Assembly: GCA_958296195.1 (NCBI GenBank)
Contig: OY282455.1
Span: 2,356,001-2,420,000, forward strand
Source of the DNA: an uncultured Pseudomonadales bacterium
GTDB taxonomy: Bacteria > Pseudomonadota > Gammaproteobacteria > Pseudomonadales > Azotimanducaceae
Reading direction: 5' to 3'
DNA length: 64,000 bases
In this document: positions 55,945 through 64,000 of the stretch, in pieces
Layout of the letters: every line of letters starts with the position of its first letter
Numbering within the stretch: position 1 is the stretch's first letter
Program-made: the position numbers and the translations under genes
Notes under the pieces: model-generated
What the model saw: the letters and a program-made list of their open reading frames with translations, nothing else
Database searches by the model: none
What the model was told of the DNA's origin: nothing

Positions 55945-55995
55945 GAGGGATACCCGTGGGAAGGGGGAGGGGAGGGAGGAAGCCGGGTATCCCTC
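55945..55995. terminator. 12-bp perfect stem with G-quadruplex-capable loop
   Basis: GAGGGATACCCG and CGGGTATCCCTC pair perfectly across a 27-base purine loop. The loop contains GGG, GGGGG, GGGG and GGG separated by one or two A residues, a textbook G-quadruplex pattern. No U-tract follows, so it is not a canonical intrinsic terminator. It may stabilise the ileS mRNA 3' end or be a mobile palindromic element. Confidence 0.45.
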
Positions 55996-56061
55996 ATGTT
56001 CAGCATTTGGCCACCTAACCAGAGATGGCTTAGGTCAATGATGCCTCGAACGAGGCTGATT

Positions 56062-56076
56062 GTTACTTTTGGTAAC
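56062..56076 (+). promoter_or_regulatory. Candidate LysR-type regulator binding site
   Basis: GTTACTTTTGGTAAC is a 5-bp dyad fitting the T-N11-A pattern of LysR-family sites. It lies about 155 bases upstream of the lysR-family start, where autoregulatory sites are common. Confidence 0.35.
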
Positions 56077-56228
56077 GCTTAACGCAACCCAAATTTTTGC
56101 AACAGCCCGTTGCATATAAGCAACATTGTTAGGCAGAATCTCCTTTCCAAGCACCTTGAGTCCTTGGACACGGCCACAGTCGGAAACTGTGCGACGGCTC
56201 GATAACTGGTGTTGGCGGTGGCATCGAC

Positions 56229-57113
56229 ATGGATTGGGACGATTTCAAGTTCTTCTCGGCGGTGGTGCGCCATGGTGCCGTTCGCGCCGCCGCCAAGGCC
56301 CTTGGCGTACACCCCTCCACCGTCACCCGGCGCATTGAGCAGTTTGAGAAGCGTCTGGGCGTCAAGTTGTTCAAGCGCCGCGACCAGAGCTTGGTGCTCA
56401 CGTCGGCGGCCGCATCGGCGGTGGAGGAGCTGCAGCGCATCGAACAGGAGCTCACCGGCATCGAGCACGCCCTCAAGCAGAGTGAAGGTGGCGTCGCTGG
56501 TTGGGTGCGGGTGGCCGTGCCGGACTTCCTGCTCCTAGGCGGATTGATCGACGACCTTGGCGGTTTTCTGGACCTCTACCCGGATGTTTGGATCGATTGG
56601 ACCACTCTGGTCGTCGTAAAGGACCCGACCGACATCACCCTCTTGGCAGCTACGGAGCCGCCCCTCGATTTGATCGCGCGCAAGGTGGGCGTCGTGGGAT
56701 GGTCGCTGTACGGCGAAAGGGCCCTGCTGGCCCGCTTTCCAGGCACCCACGCCTATGGTTGGGTTGAAGCCGTTGGCTCGGGGCGCGAAGCCTCGCTGCT
56801 CACGGCCGTTGCGGTGCTCAAGCAGCGGCATTTGCCGGAGGCTGCAACCGTCGCTCGTTGCCAAAGCCTGGCCGGAGTCCTGTCCTTGGCCCGCGCTGCG
56901 GTGGGCGTCGCCGCCTTGCCCTGCCTGCTGGGAGACCGGGATCAACGCCTGCAGCGCCTGCCGGGCACCACGGTTGAACGGCAGCCGCTGTGGCTGCTCA
57001 TGGCCCCGGAAAACCGTCGCACCCGCCGGGTGCGAGTATTTGCCGACCACTTGCTTGAGGCCGTGCAGGCCCGGGCCGAGCAAATCAGCGGGCGGGATTC
57101 GGTCATGCCCTAA
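56229..57113 (+). CDS. LysR-family transcriptional regulator
   Basis: A 294-residue regulator. The N-terminal winged helix-turn-helix (2-60: FKFFSAVVRHGAVRAAAKAL, then PSTVTRRIEQFEKRLGVKLF) is typical, followed by a linker helix and an effector-binding domain (about 92-285). The target is unknown; no divergent metabolic gene is adjacent, which is where LysR targets often lie. Start ATG 56229. It converges on mnmH with a 4-base stop overlap. Confidence 0.88.
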   Translation: MDWDDFKFFSAVVRHGAVRAAAKALGVHPSTVTRRIEQFEKRLGVKLFKRRDQSLVLTSAAASAVEELQRIEQELTGIEHALKQSEGGVAGWVRVAVPDFLLLGGLIDDLGGFLDLYPDVWIDWTTLVVVKDPTDITLLAATEPPLDLIARKVGVVGWSLYGERALLARFPGTHAYGWVEAVGSGREASLLTAVAVLKQRHLPEAATVARCQSLAGVLSLARAAVGVAALPCLLGDRDQRLQRLPGTTVERQPLWLLMAPENRRTRRVRVFADHLLEAVQARAEQISGRDSVMP

Positions 57114-58174
57114 TCTGCTTGCTGCGCTTGGAGAAATTCCGTCACCGCACGGCGCTCGCCAATGAAGATGATGCGTTTTCGCTTGGTCTTGAGCTGGTAG
57201 TCGTACATGGGGTCGTAGTACCAGGTCAGCAGCATTTCGATCCAGCGTTCGTGTTCACCGTTGCGGAAGGCGGCGGCTAGGGCGGCGCCCACCTGTTGAT
57301 GCCGCGCACCGCCTAGGCGCTTGCGGATGCGGTCCAAGGCGGCCTGCAGGCGCTCCTGCAGGGCGGCCGCGCTTACGCATGCGGCCAAGGGCGCCTCGAC
57401 GTATTCCTTGCGGATGAGGTCGATGCGGGCCGGCAGCGGCGCTTCGAGCAGCACGATGGCGGCTTGCCGCATTTGCGCGAACCAACCCTCCGGCAACGAC
57501 AGGCGGCCTATGTTGCGGCTTTCGTCCTCCACGATGAGAGTGCGGCCTTGATGCTGAAGATACTTGACGGCCAGAGCGTTCTCGAAGGCTATGGGCGGCG
57601 GCTGCCCTTGCCCACGCCCGCCAAACGCGGAGCCGCGGTGGTTCGCCAGGGCTTCAAGGTCCACTGCATGGGGCAGTGTCTTGACGACCTCCGTTTTGCC
57701 TACGCCAGTGCGCCCGGACAGCATGAGCCAGCGCTTGGCGGCGCCGGCCTGGGCTTGGTCCGCCAAGGCGGCAAAGGTTTCGATGCAGGCTTGGCGCAGT
57801 TGCTTGTAGCCGCCCTCCACCCTGGGTGGATTCCAGCCGGCCTCACGCAGCCAGGCCTGGACGACTTGAGAGCGCAGCCCGCCGCGCCAACAGTAGAGCC
57901 ATGTGTTTGGATGGGCGCGGAGAAAATCGGTCCAGGCACGCATGCGGCTGCTGCGCACCTCTCCGGAGACCAACTCATGGCCGCGCCCGACGGCGGCGTC
58001 CCGGCCGCGCCGCTTGTAGAGCGTTCCCACTTCGTGGCGCTCGCCATCGGTTAGCAGCGGAAGGTTCACTGCGGCGGGGAAGGCGCCCTTGGCGAACTCC
58101 GCCGGCGAGCGCAAATCGATGAGGGGAACGTTCCCCTTGAGCAAATCCGCCGGCAGGTTAGGGCACCTGCTCAA
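57110..58174 (-). CDS. mnmH: tRNA 2-selenouridine synthase
   Basis: About 354 residues. An N-terminal rhodanese domain (about 8-130; LIDLRSPAEFAKGAFPAAVN) has the catalytic Cys in LYCWRGGLRSQ. A P-loop domain follows (LSGRTGVGKTEV, HRGSAFGG, IVEDESRNIG). MnmH exchanges sulfur for selenium at the wobble 2-thiouridine using selenophosphate and a geranylated intermediate. No ATG lies near the homology start: I propose TTG 58174, which overlaps the end of the upstream lipoprotein gene; CTG or TTG codons a few positions later are alternatives. No selD is in the window. Confidence 0.87.
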   Translation of the reverse strand: MSRCPNLPADLLKGNVPLIDLRSPAEFAKGAFPAAVNLPLLTDGERHEVGTLYKRRGRDAAVGRGHELVSGEVRSSRMRAWTDFLRAHPNTWLYCWRGGLRSQVVQAWLREAGWNPPRVEGGYKQLRQACIETFAALADQAQAGAAKRWLMLSGRTGVGKTEVVKTLPHAVDLEALANHRGSAFGGRGQGQPPPIAFENALAVKYLQHQGRTLIVEDESRNIGRLSLPEGWFAQMRQAAIVLLEAPLPARIDLIRKEYVEAPLAACVSAAALQERLQAALDRIRKRLGGARHQQVGAALAAAFRNGEHERWIEMLLTWYYDPMYDYQLKTKRKRIIFIGERRAVTEFLQAQQAD

Positions 58175-59810
58175 TGACCGGCTTGCCGTCCAGAAAGAGA
58201 TCAAGATGCTGCTGCAGGATGTCCAGCACATCCTTGCGGTCCATATCGACGGCTTTCTGCAAGGCCAGCTCCTGCACCCGCACGGCCTCCCTAAAGTTGC
58301 CGGTGGCGGCGTAGGTGGCCGCCCAGGTGTCCAGATATTCGGGTTTGCTCTGGGCGTCTTCATTCGTCTTCATGAGACGGGTCATGATTCTGTTGGCGAA
58401 GCGGGCTTGGCGCAGGCGGTCGAGATCCGATACGGTCAGGGTCCAAGCCACTTCGTTGACGATGTCAGCATGCTCCGGCGCGGCTTTGGCGGCGTCCCGG
58501 AACCACTTGCGGGCGGTGCGGAAGTTCTGCTTCGCGGCCACTCCCCGGGCATGTAGGTTGCCGAGCATCAGCATGGCTTCCGGGTCGGCGGTGTCCTGCA
58601 CCATTTCCATCAGCCAAGCGATGGCGCGGCCGTCGCTGTCGGGCGCCGTTCGCTCCCGCATCAGATAGCGGGCGTAGCTTAAGCGGGCCGCGTTGTTGTG
58701 CAAGGCGGCGGAGCGGACGAAGTACCCCTCGGCGGCGTCCTGGTCCTCCTCCACGGCCTCGCCGGCGTAGTGCAGGTAGGCCAGATGCAGCAAGGCGTCG
58801 CTGTGATCGAGGTCGCCGGCTTGGCGCATGAGGGGAATCGCAGCGGCGACGTTGTCCGCTCCGAAGACGCCTTCAAGATATAGGGCCGCAAGGCCGTACA
58901 TGGCGTTGGGCGAACCGAGGGCGGTGGCGCGCATGTAGTTTTCGAGCACGTTGTCCAGCGCCGCCTGCCGCTCCTCCGGGGATTCGGCTTGGCCGTACTG
59001 AATGGTGTAAATGCGGGCTAGGATGTTGTGGGCGATGACGTTGTCGACTCGGGACCCGGCCTGCAGCCAGCCGATGGCGTCATCGATTCTGTTGCGGGCG
59101 ACGAGCAGGGCGCCCAGAGCGGTTTGCGCGGCCGGGTCTCCCTGCCGCGCCAGCAGCCCGATCAGGGTCAACGGCGCAAGCTCGCCGTCTGGTCCGTCGC
59201 CGGTGAATCGCTTCTCCGCAACCCGGTCCAAACCGTCCAACGCGAAGTGCAGCGGGCGCAGCGGCCCCTCGTTCGGCGAACGCCCCAAGGCGAGCAGCAT
59301 GAAAGGCGTGTCTTCGTTGGACTTGTAGATGGCGCCCACGGCGGACAGCTCCTCCGAGCGCAAGTAGAACTGCGCCTCCGCCGGCGTGACGGCGCTGTAG
59401 GGATTGTCCGGCGCTCCGCTCCGAGCCTCCGCCATGGCGGCCTTGGCCGCCGCCACCCAAGCGGCGTGATGGTCCTCGGCCTCGGCGGCTTCGACGTAGT
59501 CGTAGAACGTCTTGAGTGCATAGTGCCCGGAAAGGCTGGCGTAGTTCATGTCCAGTATGGCGCTGCCGATGGCGCCCAGCTTGAGCGGTTCGTACTCGAT
59601 CAGCTCCAGCGCCTGCCCCTCCAGCTCAATAAGCCTTTCCAAGCTGTCGGCGAAGTCGTCGCCGGCTAAGAACTCGGAGCGCAGCCTAGCGGCCAGCGCC
59701 GGCGTCGGGTCGTCAAGCGTTTCAGCTTCGATTTCCGGTGCCGGAGGCGGCATCGATTGGCAGCCCAGCAGCAACGCGGCAAGGCCGGCGGCGAAGGGGA
59801 GTTTGAACAT
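58158..59810 (-). CDS. TPR/Sel1-like repeat lipoprotein
   Basis: A 550-residue protein with a lipoprotein signal (lipobox L-L-G-C at about 17) and helical repeats of TPR/Sel1 type from about 230 to 520 (for example AMYGLAALYLEGVFG, ALLHLAYLHYAGEAVEEDQD, AMLMLGNLHARGVAAKQNFR). Sel1-like units usually make protein-protein contacts. I start at ATG 59810 because the signal peptide begins there; a longer reading to 59888 lacks support. Its 3' end overlaps mnmH by about 17 bases. Specific function unknown. Confidence 0.82.
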   Translation of the reverse strand: MFKLPFAAGLAALLLGCQSMPPPAPEIEAETLDDPTPALAARLRSEFLAGDDFADSLERLIELEGQALELIEYEPLKLGAIGSAILDMNYASLSGHYALKTFYDYVEAAEAEDHHAAWVAAAKAAMAEARSGAPDNPYSAVTPAEAQFYLRSEELSAVGAIYKSNEDTPFMLLALGRSPNEGPLRPLHFALDGLDRVAEKRFTGDGPDGELAPLTLIGLLARQGDPAAQTALGALLVARNRIDDAIGWLQAGSRVDNVIAHNILARIYTIQYGQAESPEERQAALDNVLENYMRATALGSPNAMYGLAALYLEGVFGADNVAAAIPLMRQAGDLDHSDALLHLAYLHYAGEAVEEDQDAAEGYFVRSAALHNNAARLSYARYLMRERTAPDSDGRAIAWLMEMVQDTADPEAMLMLGNLHARGVAAKQNFRTARKWFRDAAKAAPEHADIVNEVAWTLTVSDLDRLRQARFANRIMTRLMKTNEDAQSKPEYLDTWAATYAATGNFREAVRVQELALQKAVDMDRKDVLDILQQHLDLFLDGKPVIEQVP

Positions 59811-59917
59811 GGCGCTTGTTATAGCACAGCCTTCGCGCCATGCATGAACTGTTCGGCTGACTCCAGTATGATTTGCGCTTCGCAGCACTGTTCCTTAATT
59901 GCAGGGAGGCGTCGTTG

Positions 59918-60547
59918 ATGGTCTTTGCGCACAAGCTCCGCCCGCCGACGGCGGAGGAGGCGTTGCCGGTGCGGGCGGCCGGCGTTGCCGTGCCGGAGCG
60001 GCACTATGTCAACGGCCGTCCTTTGGCCGGGCCTTTCCCGGAAGGCCTGCGGCAAGCCGTCTTTGGCATGGGCTGCTTTTGGGGTGCCGAGCGACTGTTC
60101 TGGTCCCAGCCCGGGGTTTACGTCACGGCGGTGGGCTACGCCGGCGGCCTGACGCCCAATCCCAGCTACGAGGAGGTCTGCTCCGGCCTCACCGGCCACA
60201 CGGAGGCGGTGCTGGTGGTGCATGACCCGGAGGCGGCGGCGCTCCCTGCACTGCTGGCCCTTTTCTGGGAGGGCCATGATCCGACCCAAGGGATGCGCCA
60301 AGGCAATGACGTCGGCACTCAATACCGCTCCGCCATCTATCTGCCCAAGGACGAAATTGCGGCCGCTTTGCGCTCTCGCGAGCGCTACCAAGAGGCGCTA
60401 AGTGCGGCGGGCTACGGCCCAGTCACGACGGAGATTGCCGAATCGCCGCCCTTCTACTACGCCGAACCCTACCACCAGCAGTACCTCGCCAAGGTGCCGA
60501 ACGGCTACTGCGGCCTTGGCGGCACCGGGGTGCGCTGCGGAGGATGA
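59918..60547 (+). CDS. msrA: Peptide methionine sulfoxide reductase A
   Basis: A 209-residue enzyme reducing the S-epimer of methionine sulfoxide. The catalytic Cys53 is in [13 protein letters not shown]. Other family motifs are [40 protein letters not shown] and [10 protein letters not shown]. The resolving Cys is probably in the C-terminal NGYCGLGG or VRCGG. ATG 59918 has AGGGAGG about 10 bases upstream. Confidence 0.94.
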   Translation: MVFAHKLRPPTAEEALPVRAAGVAVPERHYVNGRPLAGPFPEGLRQAVFGMGCFWGAERLFWSQPGVYVTAVGYAGGLTPNPSYEEVCSGLTGHTEAVLVVHDPEAAALPALLALFWEGHDPTQGMRQGNDVGTQYRSAIYLPKDEIAAALRSRERYQEALSAAGYGPVTTEIAESPPFYYAEPYHQQYLAKVPNGYCGLGGTGVRCGG

Positions 60548-60672
60548 AAACTGCGGCAAGGCTTGGGGATGCGCACGGCCCTCCAAGCGGGGGAGGCCCG
60601 GCGCAGTAGCGGCGTCGAGGTGGCGGCCAGCGGCTTGTCGGTTTAAGACCGTTCCTTGTGGGTAGGTGTTGC

Positions 60673-62196
60673 ATGCGCCTAGGCATCGGCATTGACTTCG
60701 GCACCACCAATTCCAGGGCGGCGGTGTTCGACGGCGAGCGGCTGGCGCTTGTCAACTTGGAGGGCGGCGTCTCGATCATGCCGTCCGCCACCTACATTGA
60801 CCGCGTCTTGCAGGCGCAAGTGGGGCAGCGGGCCATAGACTGCTACATTGCCGCCAACACCGGGCGCACCGTTGAGTTGACGCCGGAGATCATCGGCGTC
60901 GAATCCGCATTCGTGGAGCAGGGGGATCCGGAGCAGCCCAGTCCCATCGCCACGTCCGCCAAGGCCATCTACGGCCAGCCGCTCATTGACCGCGGTTTGC
61001 AGGGACGCTTGTTTCGCGGGGTGAAGCGGCTGCTTGGCGATGCGGGGCTGCGGCGGTTGATGGTGTTTGACCATCCCTTCCGCTTGGTCGCCCTGATTAC
61101 GCCCATTCTGGCGCATATCCGCACCAAGATTGCCGAGCAGGTCGATGGCGAGGACGTGCGCTGCACCCACATGGGCCATCCGGTCCACTTTGAGGGTCGC
61201 AGCCCCAAGCGCAACCACACGGCCTTGGCCCGGCTGGGCGAGGCTTGCCGCCATGCCGGCCTTGCGGAGGTGCGCTATTGCGCCGAGCCGGTGGCTGCGT
61301 CGCTGCGCTATTTGCACGATAATCCCGAAGTGGAGGGGGAACGCCTGCTAACCGTGGATTTCGGCGGCGGCACTCTCGATTGCTGCGTCCTGCAACGAGT
61401 TGGCGGGCGTTCCGCAATGGGCGCAGGCGGACGCAACGCCAAGGACGGGATGAGGTTGCGGCGGGGTGCTGGGCAGCGGCTTGGCGCACAAGTCGAGCAC
61501 AGCCGGAAACGCGGGCAACGAAGCCGCATCGGTGAGGGGCAGTTCGAGGTGCTCGCCACCCACGGCGTCGCCTTGGGCGGCGACCGCATCGATCAACTGC
61601 TATTCCGGGAGTTGCTCTTTCCACTGTTGGGCAAGGGGGAAATCTGGCGGCGCACCGGCATGGGCCGGGACATCGCCACCTTGTTCCCCTTTGAGGACTA
61701 CGAAGACCTGCTGCTCAACTGGGCCGTCGGCTACACCCTCAACCAAAACCGCTACACCACGGCGGTGCTGGACTGCATGGCGAACGGCGGCGCCGGGGCG
61801 GAAAAGTTCGAGCGCCTGCATCAACTCATCAGGCGCAACTTGGGCTACTTGGTGTTTCAGGCCATCAAGGGCTTCAAGGCGGAACTGTCGGAACAGCCGG
61901 CGGCGGTGCTGGACATTCCCGAACTGGACGTGCAGGTGCGCCTAACCCGAACGGAGTTTGAGGCCCTGATCGCCGAACCGTTGGTGACGTTCGCCGCTGC
62001 CTTGGACGAGACCTTGGCGCAAGCCAGGATCGCCCCCCACAGCATCGACTTGGTGCTCCGCACTGGCGGCTCCTGCCTCATTCCGGCGGTGCAACGCATT
62101 CTGGCTGAGCGCTTTCCCGGGCGGGTGGTGGAGCAGAACCCCTTCACCAGCGTCGCCGCTGGGCTGGCCATGCGGGACTTTTGGATGCGGAGCTAG
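60673..62196 (+). CDS. Hsp70-like chaperone/ATPase (YegD type) with basic insertion
   Basis: A 507-residue actin-fold ATPase lacking the long substrate-binding domain of DnaK. The phosphate motifs are IDFGTTNSRAAV (about 5-16) and VDFGGGTLDCC (about 229-239), with LRTGGSCLIPAVQ near the end. Between GGGTLD and the conserved FEVLATHGVALGGDRID lies a stretch of about 46 residues rich in Arg/Gly/Lys (GRNAKDGMRLRRGAGQRLGA) that I do not expect in the family. ATG 60673 follows GGTAGG. Role unknown; probably a chaperone-like protein. Confidence 0.85.
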   Translation: MRLGIGIDFGTTNSRAAVFDGERLALVNLEGGVSIMPSATYIDRVLQAQVGQRAIDCYIAANTGRTVELTPEIIGVESAFVEQGDPEQPSPIATSAKAIYGQPLIDRGLQGRLFRGVKRLLGDAGLRRLMVFDHPFRLVALITPILAHIRTKIAEQVDGEDVRCTHMGHPVHFEGRSPKRNHTALARLGEACRHAGLAEVRYCAEPVAASLRYLHDNPEVEGERLLTVDFGGGTLDCCVLQRVGGRSAMGAGGRNAKDGMRLRRGAGQRLGAQVEHSRKRGQRSRIGEGQFEVLATHGVALGGDRIDQLLFRELLFPLLGKGEIWRRTGMGRDIATLFPFEDYEDLLLNWAVGYTLNQNRYTTAVLDCMANGGAGAEKFERLHQLIRRNLGYLVFQAIKGFKAELSEQPAAVLDIPELDVQVRLTRTEFEALIAEPLVTFAAALDETLAQARIAPHSIDLVLRTGGSCLIPAVQRILAERFPGRVVEQNPFTSVAAGLAMRDFWMRS

Positions 62197-62287
62197 ATGG
62201 GGCGATGCAAGCGCTGGTGCATCAAGGACTAGGCAAGGGCACCTTTCCTGATGGGTTCATAGTTGCCGGAGGCAAGTGGATTAGGGG

Positions 62288-62914
62288 TTAGTCCACCTCC
62301 GCCGGCGGCGTCCAACTTGGGTCGAGGATGCGGAAGAAATCCTTCAGCATTCGATAGGTCAGCCCCCAAATAAAGTGGCCGCCAGCGAGACGGTAGCCGT
62401 TGAAGGGGGAGGGTGTGCCGTTGAAGGAGAAGGTCTCCACATGGTGCAGGCCGTTGCCGGCCAGCAGGTTCAGGGGCGCCCAAACCACTTCCGCCACTTC
62501 ATAGTTCGGGCGAAACGCGGGATCCCCCTGCAGGGCGAAGGCGTGGGGCGCGATCAATAAATTGGGGCGCAGGCTGCGCGGGGCGGCGCAGTGTTGGTCC
62601 AATGCGCCCAGATATTCGGCGTCGGCTAGGTTCAGGCCGATTTCCTCCTTGGTCTCGCGCATGGCGGCGGCCTTGAGGTCGGCATCCGCCTTGTCCAAGT
62701 GGCCGCCGGGAAAGGCCATTTGCCCGGACCAGGGGTCTCCCTTCTTGTCCGCCCGCTTGATGAACAGGATTTCGGTTCGCCCGGCGAACTGCCGCAGAAT
62801 CACCGCCACCGCCGCTTGCCGGGCGCTGCGCTTGGGCGGGAAGACCTTGCCTTGGTGGTTGGCGAGGCGCCGGCGGATGCCGGGCAGGTCAAGCTTGGGC
62901 AGGCTTTGGCGCAT
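62288..62914 (-). CDS. Nudix hydrolase, CoA-pyrophosphatase-like (NudL)
   Basis: A 208-residue Nudix enzyme. The Nudix box GGHLDKADADLKAAAMRETK with EEIGL supplies the metal-binding REXXEE glutamates. SGQMAFPGG upstream and the C-terminal GYRLAGGHFIWGLTYRML match the NudL/CoAse group, which hydrolyses the pyrophosphate of CoA and its derivatives. Substrate assignment is by family resemblance. Divergent from the thioesterase gene. Confidence 0.87.
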   Translation of the reverse strand: MRQSLPKLDLPGIRRRLANHQGKVFPPKRSARQAAVAVILRQFAGRTEILFIKRADKKGDPWSGQMAFPGGHLDKADADLKAAAMRETKEEIGLNLADAEYLGALDQHCAAPRSLRPNLLIAPHAFALQGDPAFRPNYEVAEVVWAPLNLLAGNGLHHVETFSFNGTPSPFNGYRLAGGHFIWGLTYRMLKDFFRILDPSWTPPAEVD

Positions 62915-63060
62915 TTCCTTTTGGGCAGGTATGTTGCGGCGTTCGTGAGCGTTGAACGGGTTAAGCCTGAACGTGGCCGCCGACGTTCAGTGCCCCAGGT
63001 TGCAGGGCGACGAAGCGTTGATGATACCCTTAGCTGAGATGTTCCGCTCAAAAGCGCCCC

Positions 63061-63468
63061 ATGCCTAAAACCGAAGACGCCAACCATTGCTTTGTTTGCG
63101 GCCCCAGCAATCCCATCGGCTTGGGCGTTCGCTTTCGGTTGGTTGAAGACCTGTGTTTGGGCGAGTTCACTCCGGACGAACGGCATTCGGGCTACCGCGA
63201 CGTCACCCACGGCGGCATCGTCTTCAGCCTGCTTGATGACGTAATGGCCAACTGGCTGTGGCTGCAGGGCCTCGCCGCCTTCACCGCCAAGGCGGATGTG
63301 CGCTACCGGGCCGAACTGCCGGTGGGCGCCGCCGTGCGCCTGGAGGGCCGCTGCCTCGCCCGCAAGGGCCGGCTGGCGCAGATGCAGGGCCGGGTGGTCC
63401 GTCAAGACAACGGCGAACTGGTGGCGGAGGCGATGGCCAGCTTCATGCTGTCCGCCACCAAGCCTTGA
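63061..63468 (+). CDS. PaaI-like hotdog-fold thioesterase
   Basis: A 135-residue single hotdog domain. The helix carries the catalytic-type HGGIVFSLLDDVMANW, and the N-terminal CFVCGPSNPIGLGVRF is typical of this subgroup. It would hydrolyse an acyl- or aryl-CoA. ATG 63061 lies 146 bases from the divergent Nudix gene. Confidence 0.86.
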   Translation: MPKTEDANHCFVCGPSNPIGLGVRFRLVEDLCLGEFTPDERHSGYRDVTHGGIVFSLLDDVMANWLWLQGLAAFTAKADVRYRAELPVGAAVRLEGRCLARKGRLAQMQGRVVRQDNGELVAEAMASFMLSATKP

Positions 63469-63650
63469 TCTGGGTGCAGGACGCATCCAGAGCCCGTTGC
63501 AACGTGCTATGCAGGTGAGCGACCGATCCATTTGCAAGCCGAATTGCGCATCAGCGGCAAGTTGACGCCGGAGGAAAAACGCCGAATCAAGGTGTTGGTG
63601 ATTGACGTATCACAGCCCGAATGAGGTTGCCGAAAGTTAGGGTGGCCTCT

Positions 63651-64000
63651 CTACCTGTCCGGCAGTAAGCCGGACACGCGGGACAGCAGCTCGTCGCCGT
63701 TGCTGCACTCCAATATCCACTCGCCTACCCTGTCCAAATCATCCTGCGCAGTCAGGCTGTCCAGCAGGCCGACCAAGCGCTGCGCTGTCCCTTCGTCGAA
63801 CTTCAGAGCCGCTTGGCGACTGAGGAGGCGTACGCCAGCCTCGGTGCGGCCCTGCCGGACGCCACGCTCAACGCCCTGAGCAATGCCGCGCTCAAAGCCT
63901 TCAGATCGCACCTTGGCGTCCCACCTGTCCCAAGCCGCTTCCGCCACCGTCGCCATAACCGCTTCCTCCTTTCTCTCAAGTTCCTCAAAGGCCGGAAAGC
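63651..64000 (-). CDS. C-terminal part of an Rpn/PD-(D/E)XK-type protein, continuing past the window
   Basis: The frame is open to the window edge (FPAFEELERKEEAVMATVAE), so ATG 63956 is probably internal. GFERGIAQGVERGVRQG is a short repeat common near the C-terminus of Rpn-family recombination-promoting nucleases and DUF4351-type proteins. A helical tail follows (about the last 60 residues). The nuclease domain itself is not visible, so the assignment is tentative. Confidence 0.5.
   Translation of the reverse strand, partial: FPAFEELERKEEAVMATVAEAAWDRWDAKVRSEGFERGIAQGVERGVRQGRTEAGVRLLSRQAALKFDEGTAQRLVGLLDSLTAQDDLDRVGEWILECSNGDELLSRVSGLLPDR

Larger units (their letters stand above)
55832..56228. 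other. 397-bp intergenic region with several inverted repeats
   Basis: No protein gene was found. It holds a 12-bp hairpin with G-rich loop (55945-55995), GCCTCG-aa-CGAGGC (56043-56056), a LysR-type dyad (56062-56076), and an 11-bp direct repeat GGCTTAGGTCA at 55843-55853 and 56027-56037 that flanks the large hairpin. The last 100 bases are unusually AT-rich and should carry the lysR promoter. Confidence 0.6.

Noticed and set aside
63532-63624. 30-codon frame reading LQAELRISGKLTPEEKRRIK and ending VSQPE
   Set aside because: A plausible protein tail, but with no good start or recognised family; it may be a fossil, not enough to annotate.

Overview
The window is GC-rich DNA from a Gram-negative bacterium. 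Outer-membrane proteins (an autotransporter-like barrel, a TonB-dependent receptor, a TolC-family channel), lipoproteins and a periplasmic binding-protein transporter establish that. The gene set (malate synthase G, MnmH, MsrA, CusCBA, PotABCD-like transporter) fits a proteobacterium, most likely a gammaproteobacterium. A marine or host-associated origin is only a guess from the giant Calx-beta surface protein and the many toxin-antitoxin modules and gene fossils. No rRNA, tRNA or CRISPR array was seen.

Layout. 1-21 kb: one reading frame, open at the left edge, encodes more than 7,000 residues: about 55 Calx-beta-like repeats, two putative-Ig modules and a C-terminal beta-barrel. Its DNA carries recent internal duplications. 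A TonB-receptor fossil follows. 21.3-25.7 kb: a polyamine-type ABC transporter operon on the minus strand. 26-27.2 kb: a thiolase. 27.3-36.1 kb: a probable metal-handling island: a CusCBA efflux pump, a decayed VapBC copy, then a BlaI-type repressor, a BlaR1-like M56 protease lacking the penicillin sensor but carrying a His-rich loop, and a very acidic lipoprotein. The TCCGA-N7-TCGGA inverted repeat occurs in the repressor promoter (one perfect and one near-perfect copy) and again, perfectly, in the lipoprotein gene. 36.3-42.8 kb: an intact Phd/VapC pair, a HicAB pair whose hicA is frameshifted, and a two-gene Mre11/Rad50-like (YhaO/YhaN-type) unit. 42.9-64 kb: mostly core functions (malate synthase G, glucokinase, TonB receptor, D-Ala-D-Ala dipeptidase, MFS carrier, LLM oxidoreductase, IleRS, LysR regulator, MnmH, TPR lipoprotein, MsrA, Hsp70-like protein, Nudix hydrolase, thioesterase), with a sulfotransferase fossil and a partial Rpn-like gene at the right edge.

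The strongest candidate for an undescribed system is the 33.5-36.1 kb repressor/protease/acidic-lipoprotein operon. Its shared operators, His-rich sensor loop and position beside CusCBA suggest metal-triggered proteolytic derepression. That function is inference; the operators, motifs and gene order are visible in the sequence.
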